DNA from: Ferruginibacter sp.
GTDB lineage: Bacteria; Bacteroidota; Bacteroidia; Chitinophagales; Chitinophagaceae
Reading direction: 5' to 3'
Length of the DNA: 32,705 bases
NCBI GenBank assembly: GCA_030655145.1
Contig: JAURWD010000078.1
Span: forward strand, 1-32,705
Part shown: in pieces, positions 26,699 to 32,705 of the stretch
Position numbering within the stretch: position 1 is the first letter of the stretch
How the letters are laid out: every line of letters begins with the position of its first letter
Notes under the pieces: generated by a model
The model's input: the letters and a program-made list of their open reading frames with translations, nothing else
Told to the model about the DNA's origin: nothing
The model's database searches: none
Translations under genes and position numbers: made by a program

Positions 26699-26754
26699 AT
26701 TGCGTGTATGCTATCGCACGCAATCGTTTGCTGTTACAAGTAAAACGTTTGCAT
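26699..26754. promoter_or_regulatory. upstream operator cluster for the susC operon
   Basis: The 26-bp repeat ATTGCGTG (26699-26706), 10 nt, CACGCAAT (26717-26724) is a perfect 8-bp inverted pair. Overlapping it is ACGCAATCGTTTGC (26718-26731), one base away from the core of the PurR/LacI-family consensus. A second element, AAAACGTTTGC (26742-26752), repeats CGTTTGC exactly 21 bp later, on the same helical face. The cluster lies about 215-270 bp upstream of the susC start and about 200 bp from the promoter-proximal site, which suggests a repression loop. No LacI-type gene is in the window. Confidence 0.45.
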
Positions 26755-27274
26755 GAATTATGAATATCTTCAAATTATATGGCTGAATTCTGCGGAAACC
26801 GGATGCAGGCGGGTAAGCATTCCCCCATAAAAAAAAGATCACCCTTGTTTGAAGGGCTAATCTGCTCGTTTATCTTCTTTCTGATGAGGCCGGGTGATGG
26901 ATTGTATTTGTCTAAAGATGTTGTTGCGAAAACTAAAGAAGAAGGGAAGTATTTTTTCGCTGTTGCATAAAAAAGGATATCGCAACACACCAGCTTGATG
27001 AGGATTGCAACTTCATAATGGCAGTTGCTATAGCAGACTACAATGCAGGGATTACATTAAAGGACTAAAAAGGATTTTGCTCGATTCTCCCGGTATTTTG
27101 GTTATGCCTTCGTTTGCAGCAGGGATCAATTTTGCACATAACGCCCATGGAGCAGATAAACAAGGATGTAAATTTCAACGAATGAAATTGTTTGCTGGAT
27201 GGTTAATCTATATGCTGTCCGCAAAGCCTCCTTGCTGTCTGTCTCCTGTTATATGCCACCTTTCATCACCACAT
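26755..27274. other. 520-bp intergenic region upstream of the PUL
   Basis: It lies between the 5' side of the susC operon and the 3' end of the LEA-type gene. Reading frames of up to about 70 codons exist on both strands around 26775-26990, but neither resembles a known family or has neighbour-like composition. ATCACCC and GGGTGAT (about 26838 and 26893) are 7-bp inverted arms with a long loop. I see no convincing gene, tRNA or terminator. Confidence 0.4.
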
Positions 27275-27748
27275 TTATTTTGCGATCAGGCTACGGAATT
27301 TTTCAATGTTTTGCATGCTTTCGTACCTGATGGGAACGTCCCGGGTAAAGCCGCCTTTTTTTATCCTGGCAAGGCCTTCGATACGCAGCAGTACTTCTTT
27401 CTTTTTATACAATTCCCGCTGGTTTTTTACTGCCCCGATCATATCGAGTTTTATGGTCGCGGGTAAAACAAACTCCGACCTTTTATTTACCTCGACGGAT
27501 TGATTGAGGCCGAGGTGGCCGAGAAACTGGTTATCAATGTACACATCGCCCCGGGCTTCAGAAACCTGCACACCAAAGTTGTTTGGATTATAATATACAA
27601 GGTCTACACCGGCGGTGGATTGCAGCACACCAAATTCGATCATCCGGATCTCACGGATATCCCGGTACTCGGGTTCTTTTACATTTTGAACACCGCAGGA
27701 GGATAGAAATACTGAGCCAACAAGCAGGAGAGATAATAAAGATTTCAT
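27275..27748 (-). CDS. LEA type 2 (WHy-domain) lipoprotein
   Basis: A 157-residue lipoprotein with lipobox FLSSC and Cys18 as the lipidated residue. The mature part is a single LEA14/WHy-type beta-sandwich (about 30-150): REIRMIEFGVL, the hallmark VDLVYYNPNNFGVQVSEARG, then DVYIDNQFLGHLGLNQ and VEVNKRSEFVLPATIKLDM. Related LEA type 2 proteins are linked to desiccation and envelope stress. Bacteroidota homologues are small periplasmic or outer-membrane lipoproteins of unproven role. It stands alone, 227 bp from the next gene upstream and more than 500 bp from the PUL control region, so it is probably its own transcript. The family call rests on the NPNxFGV pattern and length. Confidence 0.82.
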   Translation of the reverse strand: MKSLLSLLLVGSVFLSSCGVQNVKEPEYRDIREIRMIEFGVLQSTAGVDLVYYNPNNFGVQVSEARGDVYIDNQFLGHLGLNQSVEVNKRSEFVLPATIKLDMIGAVKNQRELYKKKEVLLRIEGLARIKKGGFTRDVPIRYESMQNIEKFRSLIAK

Positions 27749-27974
27749 ATATAGTTTTTTTGAAGTGGTGAATGACTAAAATATGCAAGCATTAACTAAC
27801 CTCTCTTTAACTTTTTGTGAATGAGGATTAACGCAATTACATTTATAAGATGATAAAAATCAAACCACGTTTAATAACTACCTATATTTTAACATTTCCA
27901 GCATTGTGCACTTACTCTGTTGCCGGCCGTATTTATGAAATCTAAAAGACCGAAGCCTGGACTGCGGCAATTTA

Positions 27975-28424
27975 TTATTCAGCGTTTTTTATCAGCTCCC
28001 AGTTCTTATCTGCTTTAATGATCTGCTCCGCACGCTTTTTACTCCACATCTCTTTAACTTTTGGATTGTAGTTGAAATAAAGCTTTCCATCAACGATCGT
28101 CCACGTACTTATCTCAGTCGGTGCCTTGTGCCCCTCAGCTGTCCCATACGCACAATAGCCACCGTACTGCGGTGCGTACTTCTCCGGGGAAAGTTTGAAG
28201 CTATCGAGGTGGTCCTGGCTGGAAAAGAGCCAGTCCGCCTCATGCCAGTTAAACAGGTGGTCGCGGGTACCGCGTACAGGCGTTCCAGTTATAAAAAACG
28301 CAACCGGGTCATAGCCATTCAGGGCGACGCCATTTGTTTGAAATACGGATGCTTTTTGAGCGGGAAGATACGTGCAGGTACCAACTGTGAAGAGCAGGTA
28401 AAAGGTGAGCCTTTTCATTTTCAT
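27975..28424 (-). CDS. exported YHS-domain protein
   Basis: A 149-residue protein with a signal peptide ending at TYLPAQ. A YHS-type domain follows: ALNGYDPVAFFITGTPVRG, then FNWHEADWLFSSQDHLDSFK, PEKYAPQYGGYCAYG. Exported YHS proteins of this length occur across Bacteroidota and Proteobacteria. The YHS fold is linked to metal handling, and here Cys and His residues (YGGYCAYG, GHKAP) lie close together. No activity is established. Its context gives little help: the ECF sigma/anti-sigma pair is upstream on the same strand but separated by 172 bp, and the LEA-type lipoprotein lies downstream. A second in-frame ATG two codons in is equally usable. Confidence 0.9.
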   Translation of the reverse strand: MKMKRLTFYLLFTVGTCTYLPAQKASVFQTNGVALNGYDPVAFFITGTPVRGTRDHLFNWHEADWLFSSQDHLDSFKLSPEKYAPQYGGYCAYGTAEGHKAPTEISTWTIVDGKLYFNYNPKVKEMWSKKRAEQIIKADKNWELIKNAE

Positions 28425-28596
28425 GTGTTTTATTTTTTGGTGTAGACGCAGGCAATTGCAAATCCTTACAAACTTTTAAACCTGGTACAACAAAACATGA
28501 AAAGAAAAATGATACAGCTACGGTATCGGCGAAGGATGTATAAAAAACCGGTGGAAATATTGACGCCTGGAGAAAATAAAATATCGAAAGGAGTTA

Positions 28597-28860
28597 TTAA
28601 CTGTCGCCAGACTCGATTGCCGCGTTCAGTTTTTTTGTGATCTTATTTTTTTTCTCGTCTGAGAGCAGCGCATTTGTATGCTCGTGGCTGTGCTTTGCAC
28701 TTATATTTATGAGGTGGGTTTGGTGTGCAAACAGTTTACAGAAACGACAAACACCAAGATGGGCCTGCAGCTGCAGTCGTTGCGGAAGGGAGAGCTTCCG
28801 CTCTTCCCGCAGGGAAATAAGAAAAGTGGCTTTTTTGCAGCTCAGTATGATTTTTTTCAT
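28597..28860 (-). CDS. small soluble zinc-type anti-sigma factor
   Basis: An 87-residue protein with the ZAS-type motif His34-x3-Cys38-x2-Cys41 (AHLGVCRFCKLF), preceded by Cys8 (SCKKATFLIS), so a zinc site is likely. No transmembrane helix is present. The C-terminal third is charged and helical (SDEKKNKITKKLNAAIE). The gene starts 3 bp after the stop of the ECF sigma factor gene, the standard arrangement for a sigma/anti-sigma pair. It should bind and hold the sigma factor in the cytoplasm. Without a membrane segment or sensor domain, the inducing signal must act inside the cell, perhaps through the zinc thiols. Confidence 0.82.
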   Translation of the reverse strand: MKKIILSCKKATFLISLREERKLSLPQRLQLQAHLGVCRFCKLFAHQTHLINISAKHSHEHTNALLSDEKKNKITKKLNAAIESGDS

Positions 28861-28863
28861 TGA

Positions 28864-29427
28864 CTAGTAATTGTTGATCCAGCGTTTTTCGAGGCAGGAC
28901 CGCAGGTGCAATTTTGCACGGTGAATTAGTACCCAAAAGTTAGCTGGTGTAAGACCCAGCGTTTTACAGATATCTTCAGAATCGACATCATCGAAATATT
29001 TCATCACGAAAACAGTTTGCTGAACATTTTTCAGCTTTTGCTTGCAGCCTTCCAAAACCGCGTAGAACTCTTTTGTTTCGACAGGGTGCGAATAATCCAT
29101 GTGCCAGTTCTGTGGCGCTGTTTCGGGGGTCCAGTGATCGCTCTGATCGAAATAGGAATTCTCTTCTCTTACCCCGACATTTTCTTTACGGGTATTTTGC
29201 GCCCGGTAATGATCAATGATCTTATTCTTACAGATCGCATACAACCAATTTTTCTCCGATGCCTGTCCCTTATAGGTATCTCTTGCCCTCCAGGCACTCA
29301 AAAATGTTTCCTGCACAATGTCTTCAGCAACACCCACGTCATTGATACGCACAATGGTAAATTTATACAGCGCGTCTGCATAGTTCTTTACCCATTTCGC
29401 AGGTTCTAAGGCAATAACTGATTCCAT
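28864..29427 (-). CDS. ECF-type sigma-70 factor
   Basis: With the ATG at 29427 the protein has 187 residues and begins MESVIALEPAKWVKNYADAL, the usual ECF opening. An in-frame ATG at 29466 would add 13 residues. Region 2 follows (YKFTIVRINDVGVAEDIVQE, then TFLSAWRARDTYKGQASEKN, WLYAICKNKIIDHYR), with the core-binding DIVQETF motif. After a linker, region 4 has LKNVQQTVFVMKYFDDVDSE and the helix-turn-helix DICKTLGLTPANFWVLIHRA. It directs RNA polymerase to stress or envelope promoters. The anti-sigma gene follows 3 bp later, so the two are translationally linked. The DUF1223 gene upstream ends 92 bp earlier, so read-through from that operon is possible. Confidence 0.95.
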   Translation of the reverse strand: MESVIALEPAKWVKNYADALYKFTIVRINDVGVAEDIVQETFLSAWRARDTYKGQASEKNWLYAICKNKIIDHYRAQNTRKENVGVREENSYFDQSDHWTPETAPQNWHMDYSHPVETKEFYAVLEGCKQKLKNVQQTVFVMKYFDDVDSEDICKTLGLTPANFWVLIHRAKLHLRSCLEKRWINNY

Positions 29428-29519
29428 CTTTGGTTGAGTAATATTCAATCTACGTAATTTGACCATGCAACTTGCACACCAACCACTATTCGTAAACGCA
29501 GGTAATAACGTTGCTGGTA

Positions 29520-30287
29520 TTAATTAACTGGTACGGAGGCAACTGTCAGAATATTCCGGGATTTTATTTCATGTACAAATGATATGATCTTACACGCGCT
29601 TGCGTCCACCCCGGCCGGAACATTCATGGTGAGCTCACCGGCTGCTGCATAATTTTTTATCGTTTTAAAATTCCGGACAATATTTACATGATGTAAATTC
29701 CGCCCTGCATTCTCTCCTTTTTTTACAACCGTGGTTGCCTCCGCCTGCACCAATGCAATATTTAATTCCGTGCCCGGCACAGGTGACACTGTATATTTTA
29801 CCTGGACAGACCCTGGTGTCATGATTGCGGCTTCCAGTTGAAGGCGATTGGCAGGAGCAGTTTTAATTTCAGCGAGCACGGTGCGGCTCATCTTTGCTTT
29901 ATCGGAGCCCACGAATTCATATTTTCCATTTACAACTACCTGTGGTGTGTAAACGCCGTTCAAATTGAAAGCAGTTGCATACCCGCGCTGCCGCTCAGAA
30001 AATAAGGGGTCACTAAAAGCATCTTTCCATCCCAGCCGGTTCCAGTAATCCACATGGAAACCCAACACGTATACGTTTCCCGGGTATTGCTTTTCTATTT
30101 CCGCAACCTCAACGTCAGCGGCAGGACAACTGGAACACCCCTCCGAAGTAAATAGCTCGATCACCGCAAAACCTTTTTCATCCATGGGCAACTTTTTATC
30201 CGGTTGAATTTTGGGAGCGTGACCGATGCATGAAAGCAATGCGAAAAATAAGATGATCACCGGGCTCCGTAAAATTAAATATTTCAT
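29520..30287 (-). CDS. DUF1223 thioredoxin-like lipoprotein
   Basis: Taking the ATG at 30287 gives 255 residues, with a signal peptide and a possible lipobox ALLSC (Cys20). A TTG 9 bp upstream is a poorer choice because it overlaps the preceding stop. The domain is DUF1223, a thioredoxin-like fold: FAVIELFTSEGCSSCPAADV with CxxC at Cys51-Cys54, then VYVLGFHVDYWNRLGWKDAF and GVYTPQVVVNGKYEFVGSD, the last holding the cis-Pro-type TPQ. A second beta domain fills about 150-255. It is likely a periplasmic or surface thiol-disulfide protein, though the family has no proven reaction. It follows the ATP-grasp gene by 5 bp and is the last member of the packed operon that begins with the YceI-like gene. 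Confidence 0.9.
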   Translation of the reverse strand: MKYLILRSPVIILFFALLSCIGHAPKIQPDKKLPMDEKGFAVIELFTSEGCSSCPAADVEVAEIEKQYPGNVYVLGFHVDYWNRLGWKDAFSDPLFSERQRGYATAFNLNGVYTPQVVVNGKYEFVGSDKAKMSRTVLAEIKTAPANRLQLEAAIMTPGSVQVKYTVSPVPGTELNIALVQAEATTVVKKGENAGRNLHHVNIVRNFKTIKNYAAAGELTMNVPAGVDASACKIISFVHEIKSRNILTVASVPVN

Positions 30288-30292
30288 ATCTC

Positions 30293-31393
30293 TCAATTGA
30301 TAAATAAGGCGAAGAGTATCGCCGCCCGCGCAGGCAAATCAAATTGCGTACTCATTAGTTTAAGATAGGCTCCATTCTCTTTCAGCATTTGCATACCGAC
30401 TGAAAATTTCATGTAGGGCATTTTTAATTGCCGGTGATTTTGCTTACTGATCTCCAGCAGAATTACCCAGTGACGTAGAATTTCTTTCCAGGCATAAAAA
30501 ATGGAATGCCGGGGATCGTATATGTGGGTAGGCTCACTGCCTGCCCCGTTCAATTCGATGATGGAAAAGTTTTTACCCTCGCGTAATTCCTCCCAGGTAT
30601 TGTACCTGATGTCCATCCGTCCAAAGTAAAAACCAGGAATTTTTCGACAAACTGCGTCAATGCTATGGGTTAATTTTTCATCAATCAGCTCGCTGACGTC
30701 AACGAACTTCGTACCGCGACAATGGTTTCCATAGGGAACCAGGAGCTTAACTATCCCCTTGGGCAACACAGTTTGTAAGATCTCCGCATGCGTTTGCTGT
30801 AAGACTTCCAGTTGCAGAATGTACCGGGGATCACGTTTCAATAATTCCAAAACAGGGGTTACTCCATCTCCTTCCACCGTGAGAAATTCCTTGCCCACGA
30901 TGCCGGATATTCGCCCCTGCTGCTGGTTCGGATACCGGTAATAAAAAATACCGATCTCGTTTTCAAATGGAATAAAAATTTGCACGAGGTAATCAACCTT
31001 ACTACCATTTATGTAATCAACCAACTCATTTTCGGTATCGATTTTCTGCACACTCATGCCCCTCAAACCAATGTCAGGCTTCGCGATCAACGGATAATTC
31101 ATGTGCCTTTCCTTCAATTGTAACAGCACTTCAGAAGCCGGTGTTCCGGCAGTGAAAGGAAGGGTGGCAGGATACAACTCAGCAGGCATCAGATCATATA
31201 TTTCTTTTTTACTTTCCATCAGGAAGCCTCCATTTTTAATAGTAGGATTTGAGGTGTTAAAAAAGAACATCGACCGGGCTCTGAAACAGAACCAGAACCA
31301 ACATAGAAACATCGGTGCATACACCACATTGAAAGGCCAGTATTCCCAATTGAATAATTTTATAAAGGCGGGTTGCTGCAATATTTTTTTCAT
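30293..31393 (-). CDS. ATP-grasp-fold protein, membrane-anchored
   Basis: A 366-residue protein with one hydrophobic segment near the N-terminus (about 20-38, rich in Trp and Phe). The rest is an ATP-grasp domain (about 60-300): NYPLIAKPDIGLRGMSVQKI is the nucleotide-binding Lys/Gly loop, VDYLVQIFIPFENEIGIFYY is the second strand pair, and GFYFGRMDIRY then FSIIELNGAGSEPTHIYDP carry the metal-binding acidic and Asn residues (Asp261, Glu280, Asn282). Members of this fold join a carboxylate to an amine or thiol using ATP. Annotations such as D-Ala-D-Ala ligase are often given to this group, but the substrate is unknown. Its start overlaps the NRDE stop by 4 bp (ATGA), and the DUF1223 start follows its stop by 5 bp. 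Confidence 0.82.
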   Translation of the reverse strand: MKKILQQPAFIKLFNWEYWPFNVVYAPMFLCWFWFCFRARSMFFFNTSNPTIKNGGFLMESKKEIYDLMPAELYPATLPFTAGTPASEVLLQLKERHMNYPLIAKPDIGLRGMSVQKIDTENELVDYINGSKVDYLVQIFIPFENEIGIFYYRYPNQQQGRISGIVGKEFLTVEGDGVTPVLELLKRDPRYILQLEVLQQTHAEILQTVLPKGIVKLLVPYGNHCRGTKFVDVSELIDEKLTHSIDAVCRKIPGFYFGRMDIRYNTWEELREGKNFSIIELNGAGSEPTHIYDPRHSIFYAWKEILRHWVILLEISKQNHRQLKMPYMKFSVGMQMLKENGAYLKLMSTQFDLPARAAILFALFIN

Positions 31394-32115
31394 GCGTAAT
31401 TAAACTGGAGGTTTAAACTGCGTAAGGCGGTATTGTAGGTGTTGCCATTGGTTAAGTCATAATAATCCATGTTGGACGCAGACTTTGAAAGAAGCACCTG
31501 GGTAATACTTATTGTGCGAACCAATGCCCGACCTTTCAAAACATTGTCTTCATTAATTACAATTTCGCTGCGCTTGTGAAAGCTAAGAATATCTTTGCGA
31601 GTGGCATCAATAATGTTGTGCGACCACATCCTGAAGCGCTCACTCCTATCCTCCCGGGCGGCCTTATCGTAAAGCGTTGCACTGCACCAGATATGGCGTG
31701 AATTGGCATCCAGCGGCAGGCAATATTTTTCTACACCGTCCCAGCGGGCTTCGTACAACTCCAGGTTTTGAATAAGTATGAGGGTGAAGGGTTCTATGCC
31801 TGTCAATTCCATTTGAATGAAGGAAGCGATGGGGTCCTCGGAGGATAAAATTTCAAGCAACATTAACCCACGACTTTTCCGATAAGGTGGCATGGAAGGG
31901 TGAGCGGTAAATGCCCCGTTTAATAACACTGCAGCATCTCCACCAACTTTCACTGCGATCCAGGTACCACCTGCATCTGCATCTTTTGGATACAGCAATT
32001 CAGTGCCTGCCATAGGATACCGTGCCGGTGGTATCGCCCGGCGGTGCAAGGCCTCATCGCGGTTTGAGGTGAGCAATATGCCCTGCTTTGTGGGCACGAA
32101 TGTTACTGTGCACAT
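31390..32115 (-). CDS. NRDE-family (TANGO2-like) protein
   Basis: A 241-residue protein starting MCTVTFVPTKQGILLTSNRD E, with Cys2 and the family-naming NRDE motif at 18-21. YPKDADAGGTWIAV (42-55), matching the family's DxxxGGTWLG, and VLLNGAFTAHPSMPPYRKSR with its NG follow, and then RGLMLLEIL. The family has the look of an N-terminal nucleophile fold with Cys2 as the possible nucleophile. Human TANGO2 is a member with a debated role in haem or lipid handling, and the bacterial role is open. It has no signal peptide, so it is cytoplasmic. Its start overlaps the DinB-like stop by 13 bp, and its stop overlaps the ATP-grasp start by 4 bp, so translation of the three genes is coupled. Confidence 0.93.
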   Translation of the reverse strand: MCTVTFVPTKQGILLTSNRDEALHRRAIPPARYPMAGTELLYPKDADAGGTWIAVKVGGDAAVLLNGAFTAHPSMPPYRKSRGLMLLEILSSEDPIASFIQMELTGIEPFTLILIQNLELYEARWDGVEKYCLPLDANSRHIWCSATLYDKAAREDRSERFRMWSHNIIDATRKDILSFHKRSEIVINEDNVLKGRALVRTISITQVLLSKSASNMDYYDLTNGNTYNTALRSLNLQFNYA

Positions 32116-32600
32116 GCGCTGCGATATTTAATGGTGGAAGCGGCCAGTCCAAACTCTTCGGGAAGGTTAACAGAAGTAATGGCATTCACTCCAATGCGAA
32201 TAAGCGCCATGTGATGCACCGCGTGTTCGAGGTTGTAGATAAGCTCGCGGTAGTAGTTAGTAGCGACGGGTTCCGACCCTGTGCCATCTTCACATTCCAT
32301 CTCAAGTAACAGCGGCTTATCTTTTTTGTCAAGGTTGATTCGAATTGTTCCCAGGATTTCATTCGTGAAATGCAGGTCGGTTTCAATCCTGTGATCCCGC
32401 CTGCGCTTGTCGTAGTTAACTGTACCCCTGGTATAACCCTCATCCAGTTGGATAAATAATTCGATGATATGGCGCAGGTGCTGCCCAATAGTTGCATTGA
32501 GGATAACAGGCATAGCCCGGTTGTATTGCTCACCGCTTAGCTGGTTCAGCACGTCATGTAATTGAGAAAAGACCCGGTGAATGTTTTGGTGCAGGTGCAT
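32103..32600 (-). CDS. DinB-like four-helix-bundle protein
   Basis: A 165-residue cytoplasmic protein with the helical pattern of the DinB/YfiT superfamily. Candidate metal ligands are His41 or His44 in IGQHLRHIIELF and His126 with His130 in NLEHAVHHMALIRIGV, the usual spacing. Members include thiol transferases (bacillithiol, mycothiol-type) and many with no known reaction. The start is the ATG at 32600, 17 bp after the stop of the YceI-like gene. The end overlaps the NRDE gene by 13 bp. Tight packing with NRDE, ATP-grasp and a CxxC protein suggests a shared small-molecule or thiol-linked process, but the sequence does not prove this. Confidence 0.82.
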   Translation of the reverse strand: MHLHQNIHRVFSQLHDVLNQLSGEQYNRAMPVILNATIGQHLRHIIELFIQLDEGYTRGTVNYDKRRRDHRIETDLHFTNEILGTIRINLDKKDKPLLLEMECEDGTGSEPVATNYYRELIYNLEHAVHHMALIRIGVNAITSVNLPEEFGLAASTIKYRSACAQ

Positions 32601-32617
32601 GTTTATTTTTTAAAAGT

Positions 32618-32705
32618 TTATTGTTTTTTTCCCAGGACAGACAAGGTCACCACGAGGCTATCCGACATTACCAGGCTTTTTCCACCCAGGTTAAAATCTC
32701 TCCGG
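32618..32705 (-). CDS. YceI-like protein, C-terminal end only (runs off right edge)
   Basis: The last 28 codons of a minus-strand gene are present, ending at a TAA (32618-32620). The end reads RRDFNLGGKSLVMSDSLV and finishes LSVLGKKQ. The RxDFxLGG then SDxVxxTL pattern is typical of the last strands of the YceI polyisoprenoid-binding barrel. The DinB-like gene starts 17 bp later, so it probably belongs to the same operon. The call rests on 28 residues. Confidence 0.6.
   Translation of the reverse strand, partial: RRDFNLGGKSLVMSDSLVVTLSVLGKKQ

Noticed and set aside
26775-26990. Overlapping 63- and 71-codon frames on both strands
   Set aside because: Neither has a family match by eye or a promoter or leader context. 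Kept only as part of the intergenic description.
27005-27466. 153-codon plus-strand frame over the LEA-type gene
   Set aside because: More than a third of it is antisense to the LEA lipoprotein, and its upstream half has no recognisable motif.
1-32705. Mobile element, phage or CRISPR origin for the decayed region
   Set aside because: No transposase, integrase, terminal inverted repeats, target duplications, tRNA attachment site or spacer-repeat pattern was seen.

Overview
The window looks like a chromosomal segment of a Bacteroidota bacterium, most likely of the Chitinophagaceae type. The evidence is a complete SusC/SusD outer-membrane glycan-uptake pair, many lipoproteins with Bacteroidota-style lipoboxes, AT-rich leaders without clear Shine-Dalgarno sequences, and a large FG-GAP/VCBS-repeat lipoprotein with an ASPIC/UnbV domain. 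I see no tRNA, rRNA, CRISPR array, transposase or integrase.

Left part (1-8440). A TonB-dependent receptor runs off the left edge on the minus strand. It is divergent from a Nudix-fold, winged-helix sugar-type regulator whose Nudix box has lost its catalytic glutamates. Then, on the plus strand, come an orphan lipoprotein, a GH78-like alpha-L-rhamnosidase and a GH97 enzyme of the retaining (Asp-nucleophile) type. Together these suggest use of a rhamnose-, galactose- or arabinose-containing plant polysaccharide.

Middle (8476-17337). A minus-strand pair encodes a coiled-coil lipoprotein and a CPA2-type cation/proton antiporter. A long non-coding stretch follows, then a cluster marked by decay: a collapsed pseudogene of a CRTAC1-type protein, an intact 1182-residue paralogue with seven Asp-rich calcium-type motifs on each side of an ASPIC/UnbV domain, and a C-terminal remnant of a vanadium-haloperoxidase/PAP2 protein.

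Right-centre (17338-26754). A five-gene minus-strand polysaccharide-utilization locus has the order susC, susD, SusE-like lipoprotein with a CBM20-like domain, GH31 glycosidase (TTG start) and DUF4874/DUF4832 lipoprotein. Its upstream region has three LacI/GalR-type operator-like palindromes, arranged as if for DNA looping. The 301-bp gap inside the operon has more CGTTG/CAACG elements.

Right part (27275-32705), all minus strand. It holds an LEA-type-2 lipoprotein, a YHS-domain protein, an ECF sigma factor with a tiny soluble zinc-type anti-sigma factor, and a tightly packed operon. That operon starts with the end of a YceI-like protein and continues with a DinB-like protein, an NRDE-family protein, a membrane-anchored ATP-grasp protein and a DUF1223 thioredoxin-like lipoprotein.
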